Shown in pieces: positions 28,801-35,625 of a DNA stretch of 51,593 nucleotides. The position numbers were made by a program, and so were the translations under genes. This stretch comes from CAYLUN01 sp964386865 (GTDB taxonomy: Bacteria; Verrucomicrobiota; Kiritimatiellia; RFP12; UBA1067): NCBI GenBank assembly GCA_964386865.1, contig CAYLUN010000035.1, positions 1 through 51,593 on the forward strand. Reading direction: 5' to 3'. The notes below the pieces were generated by a model. It did no database searches. It was not told the origin of the DNA and saw only the letters and a list, made by a program, of their open reading frames with translations. Numbering within the stretch: position 1 is the stretch's first letter; the number at the start of each line of letters is the position of its first letter.

Positions 28801-30203
28801 GCGTCCGAGGTCAGCTCTCGCAGCCGAAGCCTGCCGACGCCGTAAATCATGTACACGCGGCCGTCATCGTCGAAGAACAGCGAGTGGTCGTGCAGCATGG
28901 GCTTGAAGGATGCGACCTGCCACGGGCCCTTCTCGATATCCTTCGTCGTGTAGACGTACGTCTTGCCCGTCGTCCCGGAGAAGGTTGTGGCGTAGAACGT
29001 GCCGTTATGGTGGCGCAGGCTGCTGGCCCACGACCCTTTTCCGTAGTCGCTCTTGCCGTTGCTGAGCGTGAGAGCATCCTCTTCCCCGAGCGTCTCGTAG
29101 GCGTAACTCACCAGTCGCCAGTTCACAAGATCTGTGGACTTCATGAGCGGCAGCCCCGGCGACATGTGCATGGTGGTGCTGCTCATGTAATAGCTGTCTC
29201 CGACGCGGATCATGGCCACGTCCGGCACGTCCGCGTGGAGGATGGGATTGCGCGCCATGTCCGTCGTGATACCGCTGTAAGGATAGTGGGTCGCCGCCTG
29301 CCAGGCGATTTCCTGCAAGGCGCGGCTGAGCGCGTCATCCCAGGCCTCGCGCTTCGCCGCCTTCAATGGCGTGGCCATGGGCAAGCCCACCGGGCTCTTG
29401 CCGTAGAGCACGGCATAGTGCAGGTACGTGTTCAGGGCCTCAAGCGGGGGCGAAGGGTGGGCGGCGTCGACAAAGAGTTCGCCTTGGTTATTCAGACCTG
29501 GCATCCGTTTCTCATAGATGCGTGTCCGCAGTTCCACCAGCGCCTGGGCCGTCGGCACGAGGGTCATGATACGCTTGCCTTTGCCGTATTTCCTGTTGAT
29601 GGCTTCAGCCTGCTCCTCGCCCGCCCGGATATTGCGCGCATAGAGCTGCCTGAGCTGTTCGGGCGTCTTGTTGCGGTCGGCGCTGTCCCACGCGCCTTTT
29701 GGAAAGTCCTGGTTGTCCGTGTCGCCGCCGCCCCAAGAGAGCTGGACGATGAAGCGCATATCGGGATTGTGCTCCAGTCCGAGTCTCACGAAAGACTCGA
29801 CGCCCTCGTCCGGAAACTGGATCGGCGACATCACGAAGACATCGACCTTTCCGCCCTGAAGCGCGGCCTTCGCCTCATTGGGCTCGCCCTTCTCCCAGTG
29901 CTGCAGGGTTCTTGAGGCGCCGATGCGCTGGACTCCGACTACCTCATGACCCCGTATCCCCGCCGCTGCAACCACGTGGCTGAGCGGCTCCGGAACATAC
30001 CACATCAGGCTGTGCGACGCGTAGAAGACGCGCACGCCCTTGACCTGTGACGGAGCCTTCGCCTCGCTCGGCTGCTGCGCCAGCGCAACCGTCAGCGACC
30101 CTCCCAGAACAACCAGAGCCGCGAGCGCAACCCGTCTCACGGCTGAACTCGGACTGACAAGGTCAGCGAGCGTGCATGCGCCTTTACTCAACATGCTTTT
30201 CAT
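25827..30203 (-). CDS. Trimodular secreted SGNH-like / GH43 / GH51 arabinoside-degrading enzyme
   Basis: A 1458-residue exported fusion protein with a signal peptide at about 1-43 (second ATG at 30194). Module 1, about 55-300, is SGNH-like (VFYASHSLMWY start, DAAHPSP near the end). No canonical GDS nucleophile is evident, so its esterase activity is uncertain. Module 2, about 312-600, is a GH43 propeller: Asp328 in DVPDVAMI as base, Asp439 in LHDHSLFFD, Glu497 in SAEGSQMI as acid. A beta-sandwich (about 610-810) of the kind found after GH43 xylosidase/arabinofuranosidase domains follows. Module 3, about 822-1458, is a full GH51: acid/base Glu1185 in VGNED and nucleophile Glu1272 in YAGEYAAH. 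It has its own operator-promoter 36 bp upstream. All junctions read through without frameshift, so the fusion is genuine. Likely removes arabinosyl decorations in one pass. Confidence 0.86.
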   Translation of the reverse strand: MKSMLSKGACTLADLVSPSSAVRRVALAALVVLGGSLTVALAQQPSEAKAPSQVKGVRVFYASHSLMWYVPEPLSHVVAAAGIRGHEVVGVQRIGASRTLQHWEKGEPNEAKAALQGGKVDVFVMSPIQFPDEGVESFVRLGLEHNPDMRFIVQLSWGGGDTDNQDFPKGAWDSADRNKTPEQLRQLYARNIRAGEEQAEAINRKYGKGKRIMTLVPTAQALVELRTRIYEKRMPGLNNQGELFVDAAHPSPPLEALNTYLHYAVLYGKSPVGLPMATPLKAAKREAWDDALSRALQEIAWQAATHYPYSGITTDMARNPILHADVPDVAMIRVGDSYYMSSTTMHMSPGLPLMKSTDLVNWRLVSYAYETLGEEDALTLSNGKSDYGKGSWASSLRHHNGTFYATTFSGTTGKTYVYTTKDIEKGPWQVASFKPMLHDHSLFFDDDGRVYMIYGVGRLRLRELTSDATALKPGGLDQTLIENAGLVAGGKIGLSAEGSQMIKAHGKYYLFNISWPKNDMRTVLVHRADTITGPYEGRVALHDRGVAQGGLIDTPTGEWFAYLFQDCGAVGRVPYLVPVKWADGWPVLGENGKVPETLGLPVSNGLIPGVVASDEFDRRPGEPALPLVWQWNHNPDNRLWSVVARPGWLRLATGRVDADFLAARNTLTQRTFGPECAGVTALDVSHLKDGDCAGLALLQKHYGWVGVKAEGGAKSVVLVSAESGSPAEVQRVPLAQNVVWLKAECDFRNRADQASFFYSLDGATWIALGGTLKMTYTLPHFMGYRFGLFHFATRSPGGRAEFDFFRVSDRLASEEGAPAAVSIKVGPESKAISPDLFGIFFEDINYAADGGLYAELIQNRSFEYQFVEQPGWNPLSFWELVRRGDGKGGMKVDAGIPVHPNNPHHLVLEVEQPGEGVGVSNPGFDGIPVKKGEAYDVSFFARQTYAERRWGGPADVASRPMPVTVRLEGQDGRALGECAFSVQGLDWKRAEASLVASDSDAEARFVLLAKGRGGIALDEVSLFPRSTFKGRANGLRADLAQAIADLRPRFIRFPGGCVAHGNGLGNMYRWRDTVGPVERRKQQSNIWGYHQSAGLGYYEYFQFCEDIGAKPLPVVAAGVCCQNSGCTGEKGQRGLPLDEMPSYVQEVLDLIEWANGPPTSTWGSVRAAAGHPAPFGLVYLGVGNEDQITPVFRERFKLIFDAVRAKHPEIVVVGTAGPSPDGADFEAGWALARSSGVPLLDEHYYRNPEWFWESLGRYDRYDRVGPGVYAGEYAAHDKDRRNTLRSALAEAAYLTSLERNGDIVRLSSYAPLLAKQGHTQWRPDLIYFDNLTVTPSVNYIVQQLFMHNAGDRSAAVAVEGGGAEFAASAVRDTQSGDLVLKLVSRSDKPLSARIDVSVAGAFDDRAMRTVLCGDPLAENAFGRAPATVPEVSTLPAGKTFGCPVPARSLTVLRLRSKR

Positions 30204-30209
30204 GCCAGA

Positions 30210-30276
30210 AGATTAGCGAACGGCGGCGAATTCCGTCTATTGCACTTATTGCAATTACTATAGTCTTTTTTGCAAC
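30210..30276 (-). promoter_or_regulatory. Operator D and promoter of the trimodular enzyme
   Basis: The 38-bp operator at 30239-30276 has first half ATTGCACTTATTGCAA and second half ATAGTCTTTTTTGCAAC, 21 bp apart. -35-like TAGACG shares one base with it; -10-like TAATCT (complement of 30210-30215) lies 23 bp from the operator. The ATG follows 6 bp after the -10 hexamer, so the 5' leader would be very short or absent. Confidence 0.72.
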
Positions 30277-30319
30277 TTTCGGAGTTCCGTAAAGAGTGGA
30301 GGCGAGAACGCTCCACCCC

Positions 30320-31882
30320 CTACGCGATCCAGCCGCGCGTGCGCTTGAAGCCCGGGCTGTCGAGGATGCCGGTCAAGATGTTCGCGTCCTCCACAACCTG
30401 ATAGTCGAACATCCCGGCGCACACGAAATCAGCGCCGTTTTCGAAGGCGTAACGGAAGCCCGCCTTGGGGTGGAGCGCGCCAGCTGCCAGCACTTTGAAG
30501 GCGATCCACGGCTTGTTCAGGCTCTCCATGTAGGCGATGGTCTCCTCCGGGGTGCGCTCCCAGTAGTTGTCGACGCCGTAGTTTTCGATGACCCGCTTGT
30601 CCTTCTTCTGGTCCGGGTTCCACGACCAGTAGTTGCGGCTGTGCAGGGTCTTCATGTAGAAGTCCGCGCCGACCTGGTGAGCCTCGGCCCCTTTGACCGT
30701 CTCCAGCTCGTGGCCCGCGACGCCCGCCGGCACGCCTTTGCTCTTGATGTAGGCCACCGCCTCGGCCATAAGCTCCCACTTGCCCGCCCGCGCCCAGTCG
30801 TCGCCGACGTTCCCCATGATCATGGCGGCGCAGGCCCCGTTGTCGACCGCGAAGTCGATGTTGCTCTTGAAGTCCTTTTCCGTCGGATACGTCGGCGCGA
30901 TCCACTTGATCTTGCCGCCGTTCTTCCAGTAGGCCTTCAGGATCTTGACCGGCTCCGGACGGGCGCTGACCGCCGTGGCGTTGATGCCGCACTCCTCGCA
31001 GAGCCAAAAGGTGTCCATCACCTTCTTCTCCGTGAAGTAGTTCTTCAAGAACTGGGAGACGTAGATCAGGTCGCGGCTGTGCCCGAAGCCGCTGATCAGG
31101 TTGCCGCCGCAGATGATGCGGCCGATGTCGTGTCCGCCCAGCTTGCCTTTGGGAATCGGCTTCTTGAGCTGCCGCAGGTCCACAGCGTCAGTCAGCTTGA
31201 TGGTGGGAGAGGTGACCGCGTCCGTCACGGCTTTTTTGTGGCCGTCCTCCTCGAAGCACCGCCAGCCGTGGTTCTTCGCCACGGCAAAAGCGAAACCGCC
31301 CAGCACGGGCAGCGAGATCAGGTTTTTCACGAGTTCGCGCCGCCCGACCCTCTGCCCCGGCGGGGTGTGGTTCATCTCCGCCGGCACCCTGACCCGCCTG
31401 AACAGATTCACGGACTGTTTCGGCAAGAGCCTCCCTATACCGTGGTACCACGCCGCCGGGATCGCCGCGATGACGATCAGAACCGCGATCTCGACCAGAT
31501 TCTTGTTCACCAGCAGGTAGTGCCCCTCGGACGCGTAGCCGATGCCGGTGGCGGCCAGCGGCGGGTTGGCCGCGTAGTACAGCGCGATCATCGCCGCAGC
31601 GGCGAGAGCGGCGGCCCGCGTAAACAGGCCGGCGAGAATACAAAGGCCCGTGAGGGTGAGCCCGGCGATGTTCAGCAGGTCGCTCAGCCGCAGCAGAGCG
31701 GGCGATTCGGCCAAGGACTGGAATACGCCCGCCAGCGGCCCGGTGGCGTTCACCAGATAGCCGGCCGATGTCCAGCCGGGAGTCAGCATCTTCGCGACGC
31801 CTTCGTACAGCAGATGCCAACCGACGACCAGATTCAAGAGCGTGAAAACCGCACGAACCCTTTTCAGCGACTTGTCTTCCAT
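30320..31882 (-). CDS. DoxX-like membrane domain fused to an aldo/keto-like TIM-barrel protein
   Basis: A 520-residue membrane protein. The start at 31882 (GGGGGTGG just upstream) replaces a longer leader. Residues 10-145 are a DoxX-type four-helix membrane domain (LYEGVAKMLTPGW; GLFTRAAALAAAAMIALYY; LVNKNLVEIAVLIVIAA). At 180-202 is GRRELVKN followed by a hydrophobic stretch, which looks like an internal twin-arginine signal/anchor. The remainder (about 225-520) resembles a TIM barrel (IICGGNLISGF, WIAPTYP, GHELETVKGAE, AFKVLAAGALHPKAGF), possibly an oxidoreductase or aldolase relative. Stand-alone TIM-barrel relatives are, to my recollection, frequent in PVC genomes, but function is unknown. 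It is upstream of the trimodular enzyme with a 116-bp gap holding operator D; no 38-bp site precedes it. Confidence 0.68.
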   Translation of the reverse strand: MEDKSLKRVRAVFTLLNLVVGWHLLYEGVAKMLTPGWTSAGYLVNATGPLAGVFQSLAESPALLRLSDLLNIAGLTLTGLCILAGLFTRAAALAAAAMIALYYAANPPLAATGIGYASEGHYLLVNKNLVEIAVLIVIAAIPAAWYHGIGRLLPKQSVNLFRRVRVPAEMNHTPPGQRVGRRELVKNLISLPVLGGFAFAVAKNHGWRCFEEDGHKKAVTDAVTSPTIKLTDAVDLRQLKKPIPKGKLGGHDIGRIICGGNLISGFGHSRDLIYVSQFLKNYFTEKKVMDTFWLCEECGINATAVSARPEPVKILKAYWKNGGKIKWIAPTYPTEKDFKSNIDFAVDNGACAAMIMGNVGDDWARAGKWELMAEAVAYIKSKGVPAGVAGHELETVKGAEAHQVGADFYMKTLHSRNYWSWNPDQKKDKRVIENYGVDNYWERTPEETIAYMESLNKPWIAFKVLAAGALHPKAGFRYAFENGADFVCAGMFDYQVVEDANILTGILDSPGFKRTRGWIA

Positions 31883-32008
31883 GCCACCCCCAACAGCAGT
31901 TCGACATTCACAGGCATTGGCGGGACGATCTCCGAGCCCAATCGATCCCATGTCGGAAGTTCATTATGGGGGCAAACCCAAAGGCGTCAACGTGAAAGAT
32001 CATGCTTA

Positions 32009-32258
32009 CCTTGCCCTGGGTGCGATTGCAAACTATTGCAATCGCACAGAATTCAGAAGCCAGAAGCCAGAATTCAGGAGTTGGATGCCAACGAGTTATG
32101 TCCGATTCGCGCGAGATTCTTCCTGTCTCCTCTTTGGGAGACACCTTTTTGGGCGGCGCTTTCGTATGTAAGTCGTTGCGAAGCAATTCTGAATTCTGAC
32201 TCCTGAATTCTGACTTCTGGGTGCGATGCAACGAAGTAAAATCGCACCCCCTTGCCCT
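32009..32258. mobile_element. MITE-like element of 232 bp flanked by a 9-bp target duplication
   Basis: The element (32018-32249) starts GGGTGCGATT and ends AATCGCACCC, a perfect 10-bp terminal inverted repeat. It is bordered by identical CCTTGCCCT at 32009-32017 and 32250-32258. Inside, each end folds: the left as a perfect 12-bp stem (32020-32047, loop ACTA), the right as a 9-bp stem (32219-32249). Arms 32060-32081 and 32199-32220 are inverted with 21 of 22 matches and are built of heptamer-like units of the TCAGAAT/TCAGGAG type. There is no coding capacity, so it must be mobilised in trans, by a transposase making 9-bp duplications. Confidence 0.75.
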
Positions 32259-32289
32259 TGCGGCAAGAGCGCTCAACGGGCAACCACGC

Positions 32290-32313
32290 AGAAGCGGCGC
32301 CCTCGCCGCTTCT
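32290..32313. terminator. GC-rich hairpin downstream of regulator 2
   Basis: Perfect 10-bp stem AGAAGCGGCG / CGCCGCTTCT with loop CCCT, 160 bp past the regulator 2 stop on that gene's strand. There is no T-run, so it may be a rho-independent-like pause, an mRNA end-protecting hairpin or a repeat. Weak call. Confidence 0.35.
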
Positions 32314-32473
32314 AGAGGTGAAGTCTTACTCGTATTCCTTCTGTTTCCGTTCGTCCGTTCCTCTCGGCTGAGGATTTGCTTAGCGGCGCGAAGCCGCGCA
32401 AGGTATCAGAAGAGGCGGCCCCCTTTCCACGCGGCAACCGGACACGCGGCGGGAAAAGGGCGCAAGGCGGGAG

Positions 32474-33649
32474 TCACGCGCGGCGGCGGTACTGGCCCGG
32501 GGTCTTGCCGAACTGACGGCTGAAGAGGCGGTTGAAGTACTGGGGCGAGGAGAAGCCGGACAGCTTGCTGACCTCGGCTGCGGGGCTGGCTGTCTCAGCC
32601 AGCAGGCGGCAGGCCTCGCGCATGCGCAGGCGGGATATTTCTTCGTGGACGGTGTTGCCGAGCGCCTTCACAAAGGCCTTTTCCACCTGCGTGTGGGAGA
32701 GGCCCACGTGCCGGATCACCTCTGCCGCGTTCACGCCTGCGGGTATCTCTTTGCGGATGAAGCGCAGCGCGTCCGAGAGCCACAACGGCTCGACGGGGTC
32801 GGTCTCGGTCGAAGCCCGCTCGACAATGCGCGTGGGCGCGACCAGCGCATGCTTGACCCCGCGGCTCTTGCCGACCATCAGCGCAAAGAGCTGCTGGGCG
32901 CCCGTCCAGCCGATCCGCTGCGCGTCCGGGTCGACGCTCGTCAGCATGGGGTCGGAGAACCCGCACAGGATACGGTCGTTGTCCACGCCCATCACGGCCA
33001 TCTCGCGTGGAACGACGATGCCCAGCTCCTTGCAGAGGGAGACCACTTGGTAGGCCCGTATATCGTGGCAGCAGAAGATGGCGGCCGGACGTTCGAGCGA
33101 CTCCAGCCAAGCCGCCATCCGGTCACGGTCCGGCGGGTCGCCGTAGCACTCGGCCTGCAGGATCATCTTGCCCAGATAGTCCGACGAGTACATGGCTTCC
33201 TTGTAGGACGAGCAGGCGTAGCCGCAGGCCTCGACCGTCTCCCGGAACGCTGCGCCTCGCACGTCGGAGAACGGCGCGCCCGCGTACCCGCAGAAGGCGA
33301 AGTTCTTGAAGCGGCGCTCGATGAACCAGGCGGCGGCCAGCCGCCCGATGGCCGCATGGTCCGCATCCACCGACGTGATGGACGGGTAGTCTCGCCAGCG
33401 GTAGATGTCCACGACCGGCACCCGCAGCCGCGCCAGCGCCCGCGCCATCTTGGCGTTCGGGATGCGAGCGATCACGCCGTCCGTGTCCGGAGCGAGATCC
33501 CGCAGCCGCTCTTCCCACGACTCCCCTCCGCCCTCGAACACCCAGTGCCCGTTGGCCTGCGCGAAATCGGCGATGCCTTCGCACAGCGCGCGTCCGTAGC
33601 CGCGCGACATCTCCACAAAAACGGCGACTTTGTAGCGTTGCTCTGCCAT
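32474..33649 (-). CDS. XylR-type transcriptional regulator 2 (LacI-like sensor + AraC HTH)
   Basis: A 391-residue sugar-sensing regulator with the E. coli XylR architecture. The sensor domain spans about 5-270 (YKVAVFVEMSRGYG; VDADHAAIGRL; FCCHDIRAYQV; MAVMGVDNDR). The C-terminal AraC HTH pair spans about 290-390 (LSHTQVEKAFVKALG; LRMREACRLLA; AEVSKLSGFSSPQYFNRLFSRQFGKTP, of which the last part is the second HTH). The ATG at 33649 is supported by GAGGT about 6 nt upstream. It stands alone. A perfect first half-site of the 38-bp operator (33730-33745) lies about 80 bp upstream of its start, in inverted orientation. Proximity, domain type and that half-site make it the best candidate for the protein that binds the five 38-bp operators, with L-arabinose as the plausible ligand; this is inference. 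Confidence 0.88.
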   Translation of the reverse strand: MAEQRYKVAVFVEMSRGYGRALCEGIADFAQANGHWVFEGGGESWEERLRDLAPDTDGVIARIPNAKMARALARLRVPVVDIYRWRDYPSITSVDADHAAIGRLAAAWFIERRFKNFAFCGYAGAPFSDVRGAAFRETVEACGYACSSYKEAMYSSDYLGKMILQAECYGDPPDRDRMAAWLESLERPAAIFCCHDIRAYQVVSLCKELGIVVPREMAVMGVDNDRILCGFSDPMLTSVDPDAQRIGWTGAQQLFALMVGKSRGVKHALVAPTRIVERASTETDPVEPLWLSDALRFIRKEIPAGVNAAEVIRHVGLSHTQVEKAFVKALGNTVHEEISRLRMREACRLLAETASPAAEVSKLSGFSSPQYFNRLFSRQFGKTPGQYRRRA

Positions 33650-33729
33650 CGTACCTCACCCGTCAGCCACTGACTGTGGAAACAGTACTAAACCGCAGGC
33701 CGCTCCTGCAAGAGAATAGTCGCGTCGAG

Positions 33730-33745
33730 TTGCGTGAAGTGCAAT
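33730..33745 (-). promoter_or_regulatory. Isolated operator half-site upstream of regulator 2
   Basis: On the minus strand it reads ATTGCACTTCACGCAA, matching every conserved base of the first half of the 38-bp operator. The second half expected 21 bp on is degenerate. The orientation is opposite to that seen relative to the other minus-strand targets. Possibly an autoregulatory or vestigial site. Confidence 0.45.
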
Positions 33746-33775
33746 CGACGTTTCAAGCGGGCGCGGGCGCGGCGA

Positions 33776-34258
33776 TCACTCGACCGACACCACGCGAAAC
33801 GTCTGGGCGCGCGCGCCAATCTGGATGTCGAACGTGGCGCCCGCCGCCTTGCCCAGCATGGCCTTGCCCAGCGGAGACTGGGCCGTGACAATGCTGACCT
33901 CCTCCCCTTCCACCGTGACTTGTTCCCCGCCGCCGCCGGGGCAGAAGAAGAGCGTCCGCTTCGCTCCGTCGCCCGACTCCAGCCGGACGAGGGCGCCGTG
34001 CTGAATGGGGCTGGCGCCGCCCAGCTCTTTCTGCGGAAGCGACCGCAGGCGGTCAAGCGCGTAGGCCAGCTCCTCGACGCGCTTGGCCTGCCCCCGCGCC
34101 AGGTAGGAGGACTCGAGGCTAAAGGTGTCGTACTTGCTCTCCGAGCGGTGCGCTTCGTTCGTCGCCGTGGAGATGGTGTTCTTGGCGGCGGCGGAAATGG
34201 ACTCCAGTTCGGAGGCCAGCTTTTCGATCAGGCGCTGATGAACGTCTTTCTTGGTCAT
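33776..34258 (-). CDS. GreA/GreB-family transcript-cleavage factor-like protein
   Basis: A 160-residue cytoplasmic protein predicted to act at the RNA polymerase secondary channel. The start at 34258 (MTKKDVHQRL) is chosen; the upstream reading adds 24 residues of unlikely composition. The N-terminal half is a long helical/coiled-coil region (about 5-75, LIEKLASELESISAA; QAKRVEELAYALDRL). The C-terminal half is the FKBP-like GreA/GreB domain (about 85-160) with the family signature SPLGKAMLGKAAGATF. The length is typical of Gre factors. The coiled coil carries an unusual SAAAKNTISTATNEAHRSES stretch, so classification as GreA, GreB or a Gre-like paralogue is open. Located between regulator 2 and a divergent dehydrogenase; no functional link to the sugar genes is evident. 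Confidence 0.75.
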   Translation of the reverse strand: MTKKDVHQRLIEKLASELESISAAAKNTISTATNEAHRSESKYDTFSLESSYLARGQAKRVEELAYALDRLRSLPQKELGGASPIQHGALVRLESGDGAKRTLFFCPGGGGEQVTVEGEEVSIVTAQSPLGKAMLGKAAGATFDIQIGARAQTFRVVSVE

Positions 34259-34451
34259 GCGCGCAAGATAACCCAAGTCCGCAGAAAGCGCCAGCCAGCA
34301 GTGGCGCCGGGCCAACTCCCCTCTGGCCACCTGCCTGCAAGTCCGCTAGACTAGTCGAGCAAATGGGGTGGGCTGGCTCTTGCCTGTTCCCCCATAGCCT
34401 GTCGCCTGCCGTCGACAGCCTGAAACCTAGCCAACCCCAGTCGGAGCCCCT

Positions 34452-35504
34452 ATGCGCGCTGCAGTTTTGGAAGGCCTTCGCACCGTCGCGCTGCGCGACG
34501 TGCCCGAACCGGTAATTCGAAGCGACCGCGACGTCCTGCTCCGCGTGGACGCGGTCGGCATGTGCGGCTCGGACATCCACTACTACGCCTCCGGGCGCAT
34601 CGGCTCGCAGGTGGTGCGCTACCCCTTTGTGGTCGGGCACGAGCTCGGAGGCACCGTGCTCGCGGCGGGCCGCGCGGTGACGCGCGTCAAGCCCGGCGAC
34701 CTCGTGGCGGTAGACCCCGCGATGCCCTGCTTCGCCTGCGACCAGTGCCGCGCGGGGCGCTTCCACACCTGCCGCAACATGCCGTTCCTCGGCTGCCCCG
34801 GCCAGGCCTCCGGGTGCCTGTGCGAGCGGATCGTCATGCCCGAGGCCTCCTGCTTCCCCGTCCCGGAGGGCTTCACCGCCGAGGACGCCGCGCTGGTCGA
34901 GCCCCTCTCGATCGGCTGCTACGCCGCGCGGCTCTCCGGCCTCGCAAGCGGCGGCAGCCTCGTGATCCAAGGAAGCGGACCCATCGGCCTCAGCGTGCTG
35001 CTGGCCGCGCGCGAGGCGGGCGCGGGGCGCATCACCGTCTCCGAGCCGCTGGCCTGCCGCCGCGAGGCCGCGCTGCGCCTCGGCGCGGACGAGGCGGTCG
35101 CGCCCGGCGCGCTGGACGCCCTCCTCGCGGAGCGCGCGCCGCTCGGCGAGGACATCGTCTTCGAGTGCTGCGGCAAGCAGGAGGCGCTGGATCAGGCCGT
35201 GCCGCTGCTCAAGCCGAGCGGCACGCTCATGCTCGTCGGCATCCCCTCCGTGGACCGCGTGAGCTTTTCGATCGACCTGCTGCGCCGGCGCGAAATCCGC
35301 GTCCAGAACGTGCGGCGCCAGAACGAGTGCGTCCGCGCGGCCATCCGCCTGCTTGAGCGCCGCCCGGTGGCCCGCACGATGGTCACCCACCGCTTCGGCG
35401 CCGAGCAGGCGGGCGAGGCCTTTGAGACCGTCGCCGGCTACCGCGACGGCGTCATCAAGGCCATGGTCCGGTTCGCCGCGGACAGCGCGTCGAGCGCCCC
35501 GTAA
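34452..35504 (+). CDS. Zinc-dependent polyol/sorbitol-type dehydrogenase (MDR superfamily)
   Basis: A 350-residue cytoplasmic NAD(P)-dependent dehydrogenase of the medium-chain family, in the sorbitol/xylitol/L-iditol or threonine dehydrogenase branch. Catalytic zinc ligands: Cys38 (GMCGSD), His63/Glu64 (GHELGG) and Glu150 (VEPLSIG). The structural zinc lobe has four cysteines, 93, 96, 99 and 107 (CFACDQC and HTC). The Rossmann motif is GSGPIG at about 174-179. The length is typical. The gene lies 121 bp upstream of the pectate lyase-ATAR start and is co-oriented, but that gene has its own operator and promoter. Oxidation of a pentitol or of a pectin-derived sugar acid is possible; the substrate is not determined. 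Confidence 0.83.
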   Translation: MRAAVLEGLRTVALRDVPEPVIRSDRDVLLRVDAVGMCGSDIHYYASGRIGSQVVRYPFVVGHELGGTVLAAGRAVTRVKPGDLVAVDPAMPCFACDQCRAGRFHTCRNMPFLGCPGQASGCLCERIVMPEASCFPVPEGFTAEDAALVEPLSIGCYAARLSGLASGGSLVIQGSGPIGLSVLLAAREAGAGRITVSEPLACRREAALRLGADEAVAPGALDALLAERAPLGEDIVFECCGKQEALDQAVPLLKPSGTLMLVGIPSVDRVSFSIDLLRRREIRVQNVRRQNECVRAAIRLLERRPVARTMVTHRFGAEQAGEAFETVAGYRDGVIKAMVRFAADSASSAP

Positions 35505-35551
35505 CGCCGCTGCCGAAGACAGCGCGCCGGCAACCTTCGAGCACGGGCGGT

Positions 35552-35617
35552 GCTGCGTAAACTGCAACCCTCATTTCGGTAAGTGCAATTGTGGCGGCGC
35601 GGACGTTGCCCTATCAT
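35552..35617 (+). promoter_or_regulatory. Operator E and promoter of the pectate lyase-ATAR fusion
   Basis: The 38-bp operator at 35552-35589 reads on the minus strand: first half ATTGCACTTACCGAAA, second half GTTGCAGTTTACGCAGC. It is the most divergent copy but in exact register. Because the gene is on the plus strand, the operator faces its gene exactly as at the four minus-strand promoters. -35-like TTGTGG shares one base with it; after 17 bp comes -10-like TATCAT (35612-35617). The ATG is 37 bp from the operator. Confidence 0.7.
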
Positions 35618-35625
35618 TAAAAACT

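Larger units (their letters stand above)
31883..32473. other. Gene-free stretch around the MITE-like element
   Basis: 591 bp between the DoxX fusion gene start and the end of regulator 2. It contains the promoter region of the DoxX gene (not recognisable), the MITE-like element, and a 10-bp hairpin at 32290-32313. The remaining 150 bp before regulator 2 shows no supported feature. Confidence 0.6.

Noticed and set aside
30296..32206. 636-codon plus-strand open frame across the DoxX gene and the MITE-like element
   Set aside because: Composition is typical of antisense reading in GC-rich DNA, and it runs into the repeat element; the minus strand has the recognisable DoxX/TIM-barrel protein.
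32047..32220. Repeated CAGAATTC-type units as a possible CRISPR array
   Set aside because: Units are heptamer-like, inverted rather than regularly spaced, without unique spacers, and sit inside a transposon-like element.
35353..35625. Longer start for the pectate lyase-ATAR frame
   Set aside because: It would overlap the dehydrogenase gene and cross operator E and its promoter; the ATG at 35626 follows the -10 hexamer and begins a signal peptide.
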